A stretch of DNA of 39,617 nucleotides from Streptomyces niphimycinicus (GTDB taxonomy: Bacteria; Actinomycetota; Actinomycetes; Streptomycetales; Streptomycetaceae). The stretch lies in assembly GCF_018883605.1 (NCBI RefSeq), contig NZ_JAHLEM010000061.1:1-39617 (forward strand), in the 5' to 3' direction. Shown one piece after another: positions 33,705 through 39,617 of this stretch; within the stretch, counting starts at the first letter, position 1; each line of letters opens with the position of its first letter. The notes under the pieces are model-generated. The model was not told the origin of the DNA. It ran no database searches and worked only from the letters and a program-made list of their open reading frames with translations. Made by a program: the position numbers and the translations under genes.

Positions 33705-33748
33705 GACTGTATGAAACACCACTGACATTCGTGGCCATGCTGGAGTAC
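33705..33748. other. attR: attR of the integrated element
   Basis: The attP arm GACTGtATGAA (33705-33715) is followed after 12 bases by TTCGT (33728-33732). TnpB coding sequence resumes with F-V-A-M-L-E-Y-K. The rebuilt attP (33705-33728 joined to 27880-27903) is 48 bp, with its outer arms 13 bp each side of the centre. Confidence 0.8.
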
Positions 33749-33934
33749 AAGGCCGCACGGTACGGGCGCACTTTCGTGCGCATCGGCCGGTTCGAGCCCA
33801 CCAGCCAGGTGTGCTCGCGGTGCGGCGCCAAGGACGGTCCCAAGCCTCTGCACATCCGTACCTGGACGTGCAGAGGATGCGGGGCCGTTCTTGACCGAGA
33901 CATCAACGCGGCGGTCAATATCGTGCTCGTCGCC
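33728..33934 (+). pseudogene. tnpB: tnpB pseudogene, 3' portion
   Basis: It resumes at FVAMLEYKAARYGRTFVRIG and then has a complete zinc finger, CSRCG ... CRGCG, and the RuvC-III motif LDRDINAAVNI with its Asp. After NIVLVA the frame runs without a stop into an unrelated protein tail. It is in the same frame as the 5' part once the element is removed. Confidence 0.85.
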
Positions 33935-34156
33935 GTCAACCCTGGCGCCGCGCAGACGCTGACCTTCGACCTGTCCCGCTTCGGCCAGGTCACCGGGGGC
34001 ACCGGCTGGTTGGTGCCGCGCTGGTCCAGCCGCACCTCGGGCACCGGCGATCCGTACACCGCGCGCCGGGACACGGCGCTGGACGGCAAGCGGCTGAGCG
34101 TTCCGTTCGCCGAGCAGTCGGTGCAGACGTTCCAGATCGACGGAGTGGTGGAGTAG
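33935..34156 (+). pseudogene. Remnant of a secreted glycoside hydrolase C terminus fused to tnpB
   Basis: The last 73 codons, from VNPGAAQTLTFDLSRFG to SVQTFQIDGVVE-stop, look like the beta-sandwich tail of bacterial glycoside hydrolases of the GH30 / beta-1,6-galactanase type (TWY-like strands, R-x-TSGTGD-x-YTARRD, SVPFAEQSVQTFQIDG). No N-terminal hydrolase sequence is found elsewhere in the window, so the rest was lost when the transposon landed or later. The family assignment is from memory of the tail pattern. Confidence 0.5.
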
Positions 34157-34163
34157 GGCTGGG

Positions 34164-34290
34164 TCTCACACCTGGAGCGGGGTCTCGCACCTGGAGGGGC
34201 CGCACGCCTGGCGGGGGCCGCACGCCGGAGCGGGGTCTCGCACCTGGAGGGGGCCGCACGCCGGAGCGGGGCCTCACGCCTGGAGCGGGG
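34164..34290. repeat. About seven 17-19-bp tandem repeats
   Basis: Units of two alternating types, TCTCGCACCTGGAGGGG-like and CCGCACGCCGGAGCGGG-like, fill the space between the hydrolase remnant and the TetR gene stop. No coding role. Confidence 0.7.
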
Positions 34291-34292
34291 TC

Positions 34293-34904
34293 TCAGGCCG
34301 CCAGGTGGCGGACGATACGGCGCAACTGCTCCTCCCACCGCTCCTGGAACTCCGGCGAGTCCGGCTCGATGCCGAAGATCTGACGGACGGCGTGCGGCAT
34401 CGTGGCGGGTGCGGAGACCACGGCGTAGCACATCAGCAGCACGGCGGCCGGGTCGAGGTCGTCCGCCAGCTCGCCCGCCGCCTGCCGGCGCCGCATATCG
34501 GACAGGTCCTCGGGATGCTCGTCCGGCGCCGCCTCGCCGGTCAGCCCGCGCCAGACGGCCAGCCGGATGGCGCGGGGGTCGTCGAACGCCTCCCGGAGGT
34601 AGCGGATGATCAGCTCCTCGAAGGGGACCGCGGGGTCGTTGAAGGTCGCCTCGCGCGCCAGCCACTCGCGGGTGAGCTCCTGGTAGAGGCCCTCCTTGCC
34701 GCCGAAGTAGTAGGCGATGAGCTGCTTGTTGAGGCCCGCCCGGTCCGCGATGTCCTGGACGCGGGCGCCCGCGAACCCCTTCTCGGAGAACACGTCCCTG
34801 GCCGCCTCCATCAGCAGCCGCCGGGAGCGCTCCGGGCACTGCTTGCGCTCCTCGGGAGTGGGGGCGCGGCGGGGCCTCTTGGGCGTCCCCTGCATGGTCG
34901 TCAT
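34293..34904 (-). CDS. TetR-family transcriptional regulator
   Basis: 203 residues. The N-terminal DNA-binding domain spans about 25-75, with LLMEAARDVFSEKGFAGARV and the recognition helix GLNKQLIAYYFGGKEGLYQE; the rest is the helical ligand domain. Start 34904 or 34895 are both possible; the second has GAGGAG nine bases before it. It is divergent from an NmrA-type gene with a palindrome between them, the usual arrangement of a TetR repressor and its target. Ligand unknown. Confidence 0.9.
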   Translation of the reverse strand: MTTMQGTPKRPRRAPTPEERKQCPERSRRLLMEAARDVFSEKGFAGARVQDIADRAGLNKQLIAYYFGGKEGLYQELTREWLAREATFNDPAVPFEELIIRYLREAFDDPRAIRLAVWRGLTGEAAPDEHPEDLSDMRRRQAAGELADDLDPAAVLLMCYAVVSAPATMPHAVRQIFGIEPDSPEFQERWEEQLRRIVRHLAA

Positions 34905-34952
34905 CTCCTCTTCCTCGGCCCGGACAGGCTAGCCGGGGGTTCCCGGCAGGGT

Positions 34953-34991
34953 CTCATCTAACCGTTTGACAACATCATCCGTTTGGATGAG
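34953..34991. promoter_or_regulatory. Operator-like inverted repeat between TetR and NmrA genes
   Basis: CTCATCTAACCGTTTG and its rough complement end in CTCATC/GATGAG, with 12 of 16 positions paired; the centre holds TTGACA, a possible -35 box. It is 49 bp from each start. It is the likely TetR binding site. Confidence 0.55.
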
Positions 34992-35039
34992 CCTGACTGC
35001 GGTTATGTATCCATCGCAGGACACGCGAGGAGATTCATC

Positions 35040-35867
35040 ATGTTCGTGGTGACCGGAGCCACCGGAAACGTCGGCGGTTACGTCGTGAAGGAGCTGGCCG
35101 ACGCGGGCGCCGAGGTGCTCGCGCTCACCCGCGACCCCGAGGCGGCCCGGCTGCCGGAGGGCGTCCGGGCGGCCCGCACCGAGGAGCTGCCCCTGGACGG
35201 CGCCACGGCGCTGTTCCTCAACCCCGCGGTGGTCTGGCAGGTCGGGTCCGAGAAGATCCTTGAGCGGGCCAAGGCGAGCGGTGTACGGCGGATCGTGATG
35301 CTCTCCTCGTCCTCCGTCCTTCAGGACCTCGATCCGCAGTCGAACCCGATCGGCGTCCGCCACCGCGCGCTGGAGGACGAGGTCGAGGCCACGGGGCTGG
35401 AGTGGACGTTCATCCGCCCGGGCGGCTTCGCGGCGAACGCCCTCCAGTGGGTGGACCAGATCAAGGCCGGGGATGTGGTGTACGGGCCGTACGCCGGGGC
35501 GCAGATGGCGCTCATCCACGAGGCCGACATGGGCGCGGTCGCCGCGCGTGCCCTGCTCGCCGACGACCTCGTCGGCAAGACCCCCGAGCTGACCGGGCCC
35601 GAGTCGCTGAGCTTCGCCGACCAGGTGCGCACCATCGGTGAGGTCATCGGGCGGCCGCTGCGGTACGAGGAGATCCCGCCCGAGGTGGCGCGGGAGCGGA
35701 TGGCCGGCGGGTTCCTCACGCCGGAGATGGCGGACTCGCTGCTGCGCGTCTTCGCGGAGTTGGTGGACCGGCCGCAGGCGGTCTCGCCGGAGGTGGAGCG
35801 CATCACGGGGCGCCCCGGGCGTACGTTCGCGCAGTGGGTGGAGGACCGGGCGGCCGCGTTCCGCTGA
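35040..35867 (+). CDS. NmrA-like NAD(P)-binding protein
   Basis: 275 residues with an N-terminal Rossmann fold: VVTGATGNVGGYVVKELADAG, VLALTRDP, then RIVMLSSSSVL and WTFIRPGGFAANALQW. No Tyr-x3-Lys catalytic pair in the SDR position, as in atypical SDRs of the NmrA/QOR2 type, which act as redox sensors or reductases. The ATG at 35040 follows GAGGAG. It is controlled, by position, by the divergent TetR regulator. Substrate not predictable. Confidence 0.88.
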   Translation: MFVVTGATGNVGGYVVKELADAGAEVLALTRDPEAARLPEGVRAARTEELPLDGATALFLNPAVVWQVGSEKILERAKASGVRRIVMLSSSSVLQDLDPQSNPIGVRHRALEDEVEATGLEWTFIRPGGFAANALQWVDQIKAGDVVYGPYAGAQMALIHEADMGAVAARALLADDLVGKTPELTGPESLSFADQVRTIGEVIGRPLRYEEIPPEVARERMAGGFLTPEMADSLLRVFAELVDRPQAVSPEVERITGRPGRTFAQWVEDRAAAFR

Positions 35868-35903
35868 CCGGGGTTGCGCCTGCGGCGCCCCTTCCCGGAC
35901 CGT

Positions 35904-36005
35904 GGGGCTCCGCTCCCTGGACCCCGGACGGGCTGAAATCAGCCCCTCCGGCGTTTGAGGAGCGGGGTCCGGGGCGGAGCCCCGGTTGTGGGAAGGGGCG
36001 GGTAG
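35904..36005. repeat. Interspersed Streptomyces repeat, copy 1, also a large terminator-like hairpin
   Basis: The core CAGCCCCTCCGGCGTTTGAG leads to AGCGGGG, CCGGGGCGGAGCCCC and a TGTGGGAAGGGGCGGG tail. A rough complement upstream (35904-35938) makes it a long inverted repeat between the convergent NmrA and ku genes. An inverted second copy is at 39122-39212. Confidence 0.75.
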
Positions 36006-36018
36006 GGGAAAGCCCGAC

Positions 36019-37068
36019 TCAGGAGGCGGTCCGCGTGCCGCGCTTGCCCGTCTGCTTCTTCGCGGTGGCCTTCTTGGCCGCGGCCTTCTTCGTGCCCGTC
36101 TGCTTCTTCCCGGCGGGCTCCTTCTCCGCGGTCTTGGCGGTCTTCGCCGCCGCCTTCTTCCCGCCCGCGGCGGTCTTCTTGGCCGCGGCCTTCTTCGCCG
36201 GTGCCTTCTTGCGGCCGCGCAGCTCGTGGACCGTCGCCGCCGCCGCTTCCTCTTCCTCCTCCTGGGCTTCGCCCGCCCCGGCCCCCTCGCCCCGGGCCTC
36301 CCTGGCGCTGCGGACGCTCTCCTCCAGCGCCGCCATCAGGTCGACCACCTGCGCGCCCGCGGGCCGCTCACCGGGCTCGGCGGCGGGCGTGGCACCGGAC
36401 AGCTTCGCCGCCACCAGCTCCTCCAGCGCCTCGTGGTACTCGTCGCGCAGATCGTTCAGATCCACCTCGCCGAGGGTCTCCATCAGGGTGTCGGCGAGGT
36501 CCAGTTCGGCCGGTTTGACGGTCACCTTCTCCTTGGGGGCCACCCCCGCGGGCTCGCGCACCTCGTCGGGCCAGAGCAGCCGGTGCAGCGCGATGGTGTC
36601 GCCCACGACGCGGAGCATCCCCAGCCGCTCGCGGCCACGGTGGGCGTATTTGGCGATGGCGACCTTCTCGCTGCGCTTGAGCGCCTCGCGCAGCAGGGTG
36701 TACGGCTTGGCCCCGGCGGCGCCGGTGGTGCCCAGGTAGTAGGCGTCGCCCATTTGCAGCGGGTCGATCTCGGCGGCGGAGATGAACGCCTCGATCTCCA
36801 GGGTGTGGGTGGTGGGCAGCGGAAGGGCCGCGAGGTCCTCCTCGGTGATCGGGACCAGCGCGCCGTCCGCGTCCTCGTACGCCCGCCCGATCTCGCTCGA
36901 CTCGACCGGAGTGTCCTCCAGCTCGCAGACCTTGCGGTAGCGGATGCGGCCGCCGTCGCGGGTGTGGATCTGCCGGAACGAGATCGAGTGGTCCTCGGTG
37001 GCCGGATAGATCTTGATCGGAATGCTCACCAGGCCGAAGGAAATGTTCCCATTCCAGATAGATCGCAT
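36019..37068 (-). CDS. ku: Ku DNA end-binding protein (NHEJ)
   Basis: 349 residues. The Ku bridge-and-core region fills the first 260: MRSIWNGNISFGLVSIPIK, CELEDTPVESSEIG-like sequence, GDAYYLGTTGAAGAKPY, and RERLGMLRV. The C-terminal 100 residues are acidic, then a lysine/alanine-rich tail of PAKKA/AKKTA type typical of Streptomyces Ku, which binds DNA non-specifically. Ku holds broken ends and recruits a LigD-type enzyme. ATG 37068 has AAAGGG six bases upstream. The gene is divergent from the LigD-polymerase gene with only 30 bp between starts, so the pair is probably expressed together. Confidence 0.93.
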   Translation of the reverse strand: MRSIWNGNISFGLVSIPIKIYPATEDHSISFRQIHTRDGGRIRYRKVCELEDTPVESSEIGRAYEDADGALVPITEEDLAALPLPTTHTLEIEAFISAAEIDPLQMGDAYYLGTTGAAGAKPYTLLREALKRSEKVAIAKYAHRGRERLGMLRVVGDTIALHRLLWPDEVREPAGVAPKEKVTVKPAELDLADTLMETLGEVDLNDLRDEYHEALEELVAAKLSGATPAAEPGERPAGAQVVDLMAALEESVRSAREARGEGAGAGEAQEEEEEAAAATVHELRGRKKAPAKKAAAKKTAAGGKKAAAKTAKTAEKEPAGKKQTGTKKAAAKKATAKKQTGKRGTRTAS

Positions 37069-37098
37069 GCTTGATCCCTTTCGTGAGATTCTTATCGT

Positions 37099-38064
37099 AT
37101 GTCCCCGATCGCGGAGGTGGAGGGGCGGCGGATCACGCTCAGGAACCTCGACAAGGTCATCCATCCGGCCACCGGCACCACCAAGGGCGAGCTGCTGCAC
37201 TACCTGGCGTCGGCCGCGGACCCGCTCCTCGGCCATCTGCATGGTCGGCCGCTGGCGTTCCTCCGCTACCCGGACGGCCCCGACGGCCAGAAGTTCTTCA
37301 CCAAGAACCCGCCTCCGGGCACGCCTTCCTGGGTGACGACGGCCGAGGTCACCCGCCATAAGGGGGAGACCGCGGAGCAGGTGCTGATCCAGGACCTGCC
37401 CTCGCTGATGTGGGCGGCCAACCTCGTGGTGGAGCTGCATGCCCCGATGTGGCGGATCGACCAGGGCGTGGGCATCGCCGACCGGCTCGTCTTCGACCTC
37501 GACCCCGGGCCGCCCGCCACGATCGTGGACTGCCGCGTCGTGGCCGTATGGCTGCGTGAGCGGCTGGCCGGTGACGGCCTTACGGCGTACGCGAAGACCA
37601 GTGGCTCCAAGGGGCTGCATCTGCTGGTGCCGGTGGAGCCGACCCCCTCCCGGCAGATCACCGCCTACGCCAGACGGCTGGCCCTGGAGGCCGCCAACGC
37701 CATGCCGGACCTGGTCATCCGCAAGATGACCCGCGCGCTGCGGCCGGGGAAGGTGTACGTGGACTTCAGCCAGAACGCGGCCGCGAAGACCACCGCCGCC
37801 CCCTACACCCCCCGCGCCCTCCCCGAACCGGCCGTTTCCACTCCCGTCACCTGGGAGGAGGTCGAGGAGTGCCGCGCCCCGGCGGCGCTGTCCTTCCTGA
37901 TCGACGACATCCCGGCGCGGCTCGAACGCCACGGGGATCTGCTCGCCCCGCTGCTGGACCCGGCGCGGGCGCGCCCGCTGCCGACGGGGGAGGGCGGCGC
38001 CGGTGAAGGCGACGGGGAAGGCGGGGACGAGGGCGCCGGCGACGAAGGCGCGGTCGACCGATGA
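37099..38064 (+). CDS. ligD: LigD-type primase-polymerase (NHEJ)
   Basis: 321 residues forming a stand-alone LigD polymerase domain. Catalytic residues are visible in RLVFDLDPG (the Asp pair), [12 protein letters not shown] (His), and the KVYVDFSQN segment with the third acidic residue. The last 40 residues are Gly/Glu-rich and disordered. It fills ends, prefers ribonucleotides in known relatives, and works with Ku and a ligase. In many bacteria it is fused to nuclease and ligase domains; here it is separate from the ligase, and I see no phosphoesterase domain. It overlaps the ligase gene by ATGA. The start is weak: no strong ribosome binding site precedes 37099. Confidence 0.9.
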   Translation: MSPIAEVEGRRITLRNLDKVIHPATGTTKGELLHYLASAADPLLGHLHGRPLAFLRYPDGPDGQKFFTKNPPPGTPSWVTTAEVTRHKGETAEQVLIQDLPSLMWAANLVVELHAPMWRIDQGVGIADRLVFDLDPGPPATIVDCRVVAVWLRERLAGDGLTAYAKTSGSKGLHLLVPVEPTPSRQITAYARRLALEAANAMPDLVIRKMTRALRPGKVYVDFSQNAAAKTTAAPYTPRALPEPAVSTPVTWEEVEECRAPAALSFLIDDIPARLERHGDLLAPLLDPARARPLPTGEGGAGEGDGEGGDEGAGDEGAVDR

Positions 38065-39011
38065 CGTCGTCCCCTGAGCCGCCCCTTCAGCCGCCTCTTC
38101 AGCCGCCCGTGGACGTGGCGCTGGCCCGCGTCGTCCCCACCCTGCCGACCGCCCCGCCCGGACGGCGGCTGGCGTACGAGCCCAAGTTCGACGGCCATCG
38201 GCTGCTGATCTTCCGGCTGGTGGACGCCGTAAGGATGCAGGCCCGCTCCGGCCGCATCATCACCCGCGCCTTCCCCGACCTGGAGGCCGCCGCGCGGCCG
38301 CTGCCGCCCGGCACGGTCCTCGACGGCGAGGTGGTGGTGTGGGCGGGCGACCGTACGGACTTCGCCGCCGTCCAGAAGCGCGCCTTCGCCGCGTCCGAGT
38401 CGCGGGCGGGGAGGCTGGCCCGGGAACTGCCCGCCTCCTACGCCGCCTTCGACCTGCTCGCGATCGGCGAGGAGGATCTGCGGCCGCTGCCGTACGCGGA
38501 GCGCCGGGCCAGGCTGATGGCGCTCCTCGAACCGCTCGGCCCACCACTTCAGGCCGTGCCGATGACGACCGATCCACAGCTCGCCGCCACCTGGTACGAG
38601 GCGCTTCCGGAGATCGGGGTCGAGGGTCTGGTCGTCAAGGAGCTGGACCAGCCCTACCGGCCGGGCCGCCACTGGCGGAAGGTGCGCCATTCGGAGACCC
38701 GTGACGCCGTCGTCGTCGGCGTCGTCGGCCCCCGGCTCCGCCCGCGCGCCCTGGCGCTGGTGCTTCCCGGCGACGACGCGCCCGTCATCTCCGCCCCGCT
38801 CGCCACGGCCGTCCGCGCCCAGCTCAGCACGGCCCTGCGCGATCTGCCCGACCCCCAGCCCCCGCCCGCCGAACTGCCCACCGCACTGGACCGGGTCGGC
38901 GCCGAGATCGCCTACCGCCCGATCGCCCCGGACCTGACGGTCGAGGTCCGCCAGGAAAGCACGGTCCGCCACGCGGCGACGACGGTCATGCGCCTCCGCA
39001 TCCCCGACTGA
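38061..39011 (+). CDS. ligC: ATP-dependent DNA ligase (NHEJ)
   Basis: 316 residues, of the short LigC/LigD-ligase class. Motif I is EPKFDGHR with Lys58; later come RSGR, DGEVVVW, YAAFDLL and EGLVVKE, and the OB-fold half with [19 protein letters not shown]. It seals nicks or ends held by Ku. The first 35 residues are Pro-rich. It is translationally coupled to the LigD-polymerase gene. ATG 38061 is fixed by the ATGA overlap. LigC versus LigD-ligase-like cannot be settled here, so the symbol is provisional. Confidence 0.9.
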   Translation: MTSSPEPPLQPPLQPPVDVALARVVPTLPTAPPGRRLAYEPKFDGHRLLIFRLVDAVRMQARSGRIITRAFPDLEAAARPLPPGTVLDGEVVVWAGDRTDFAAVQKRAFAASESRAGRLARELPASYAAFDLLAIGEEDLRPLPYAERRARLMALLEPLGPPLQAVPMTTDPQLAATWYEALPEIGVEGLVVKELDQPYRPGRHWRKVRHSETRDAVVVGVVGPRLRPRALALVLPGDDAPVISAPLATAVRAQLSTALRDLPDPQPPPAELPTALDRVGAEIAYRPIAPDLTVEVRQESTVRHAATTVMRLRIPD

Positions 39012-39121
39012 CCTCCCGGGGCCACCGGCGGGAGGGGGCGGGGTCGCACCCACCCAACACCCGGCCCCGGGGCCGAATACCGAGTGCGGACCGTGGGCGC
39101 CTCCGGCGGGCAGCCCCCACC

Positions 39122-39212
39122 CCGCCCCTTCCCACAGCATCACTATGCGGCTCCCCCGCGTGGGGGGCTCCGCCCCGGGCCCCGCTCCTCAAACGCCGGA
39201 GGGGCTGAATTC
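39122..39212. repeat. Interspersed Streptomyces repeat, copy 2 (inverted)
   Basis: The complement of the copy at 35939-36005: CCCCGCTCCTCAAACGCCGG, GGCTCCGCCCC and CCGCCCCTTCCCACA. About 25 bp extra lie between the GC stem and the CCGCCCCTTCCC part. Confidence 0.75.
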
Positions 39213-39309
39213 ACGGCCCCCGGGCCGAACGCGGGACGGGCAGGCGCCCGGTGCCACCGGCGGGTGGCCGCGAGACAGCGGGAGGGGGCGGGGTCGCAGG
39301 GGTGGTGTC

Positions 39310-39392
39310 CTGGACGCTCTCGCATATTTGTGGCGCCAATCTCCGGCCCACTCCACGCTCCTGGGCACCGGCGCCGTAAATATGCGGTCCAG
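39310..39392. promoter_or_regulatory. Long A/T-rich inverted repeat between convergent genes
   Basis: Outer arms CTGGAC (39310-39315) and GTCCAG (39387-39392); inner arms GCATATTTGTGGCGCC (39322-39337) and GGCGCCGTAAATATGC (39370-39385) pair at 14 of 16 positions. Lying downstream of both the ligase and DUF7848 genes, it could be a terminator, but the A/T-rich block is unusual for one. Confidence 0.6.
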
Positions 39393-39423
39393 GGCGCCGC
39401 ACCGGAGGCCCCGCCCCGGGCGC

Positions 39424-39617
39424 CTATTCTTCCCGCGTCACCCGCGCATGGTCCGTCACCACTCGGCGGAAGAGATCATGACCAGTCCGGCCGGTGTGGC
39501 GTAGACACCACTGCTGCGCTTCCTCCTGCCCTTCCTGTGGGCCGGACTCCTCGCCACAGCCGGACGTGGCGCAGAACGCTTCGTATGTGACTCCGCCGTC
39601 TGGCACGTGCCGGATGG
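39424..39617 (-). CDS. DUF7848 protein, partial at the window edge
   Basis: At least 64 residues open to the window end. The sequence VTYEAFCATSGCGEESG, then CLRHTGRTGHDLFRRV and DHARVTREE at the end, matches the small actinomycete DUF7848 family, which has paired cysteines (a probable metal site) and an HT...H block. A GTG at 39606 gives a 60-residue version, but the frame upstream continues IRH, as in full-length relatives, so the true start is probably outside. Role unknown. Confidence 0.75.
   Translation of the reverse strand, partial: IRHVPDGGVTYEAFCATSGCGEESGPQEGQEEAQQWCLRHTGRTGHDLFRRVVTDHARVTREE

Larger units (their letters stand above)
27879..33728. mobile_element. 5,849-bp serine-integrase element inserted in tnpB
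   Basis: The element carries, from left to right, a HAD hydrolase gene, a convergent XRE regulator gene, two or three small co-translated ORFs, a further small gene, a structured non-coding region and a serine integrase gene that starts six bases from the right attachment site. The two ends share TTCGT. Joining sequence left of 27879 to sequence right of 33728 restores the tnpB frame through SAFVAMLEYKAARYG, a continuous TnpB segment. No replication initiator or TraB/FtsK-like transfer gene is present, so it is not a complete AICE. It may be a satellite, a remnant or a minimal integrative cassette. Its DNA is noticeably less G+C-rich than the flanks. Confidence 0.88.
39012..39423. other. Intergenic region after the ligase gene
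   Basis: No gene. Besides the two features above it contains two related strings, CCACCGGCGGGAGGGGGCGG at about 39022 and GCGGGAGGGGGCGGGGTCGC at about 39279, which look like partial copies of one sequence. Confidence 0.5.

Noticed and set aside
27879..33728. A complete actinomycete integrative conjugative element
   Set aside because: No replication initiator and no FtsK/TraB-like gene could be found between the attachment sites.
33304..34839. 511-codon minus-strand frame ending in integrase-like sequence
   Set aside because: Only the last part (from ATG 33699) is real integrase. The rest is antisense to tnpB and in another frame of the TetR gene.

Overview
The window looks like chromosomal DNA of a Streptomyces species. 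It has very high G+C with strong third-position bias, GTG starts with GGAGG-type ribosome binding sites, and actinomycete families such as GPP34, DUF397 with its XRE partner, DUF7848, a PknG-like kinase and a Ku with a lysine/alanine-rich tail. The species cannot be named from the sequence. No rRNA, tRNA or CRISPR array was seen.

Region 1 (1-1143) is a scar: the 5' end of a minus-strand TnpB gene cut by the window edge, a hairpin that may belong to its transposon, and a decayed TPR gene. Region 2 (1326-11000) is ordinary chromosome: an ADP-ribosylglycohydrolase, a GT87-type mannosyltransferase, a PAT/Bar-like acetyltransferase, a sodium:solute symporter, a divergent SDR/alpha-beta-barrel pair with a palindromic operator, a DUF397/XRE regulator pair and a GPP34 protein.

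Region 3 (11247-24330) holds cell-envelope and signalling genes: a D,D-carboxypeptidase with a long repetitive cytoplasmic tail, a large membrane protein, then a tight five-gene minus-strand operon (24327 to 16266). In transcription order the operon encodes a trypsin-like protease, a PknG-like kinase, a VWA protein, a membrane protein with an extracytoplasmic helical domain, and a solute-binding protein. Four of the genes are joined to a neighbour by ATGA overlaps. The set resembles mycobacterial GlnH-GlnX-PknG with two added modules and is the best candidate here for a little-described signalling system.

Region 4 (24880-34160) starts with a broken IPT/TIG gene and a TetM/OtrA-type ribosomal protection GTPase with a possible leader peptide. 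Next is a tnpB pseudogene split in two by a 5,849-bp integrated element. The element has a large serine integrase (frameshifted by a 4-bp duplication), a 48-bp attP that can be rebuilt from its two ends, and cargo: a HAD hydrolase, an XRE regulator, small co-translated ORFs and a structured non-coding region. Removing it in silico restores the tnpB reading frame exactly. The tnpB 3' part is fused to the tail of what looks like a secreted glycoside hydrolase.

Region 5 (34293-39617) has a divergent TetR/NmrA pair and a bacterial NHEJ locus: ku, divergent from a LigD-type polymerase gene overlapping an ATP-dependent ligase gene. Two inverted copies of one interspersed repeat flank the locus. The window ends in a partial DUF7848 gene.
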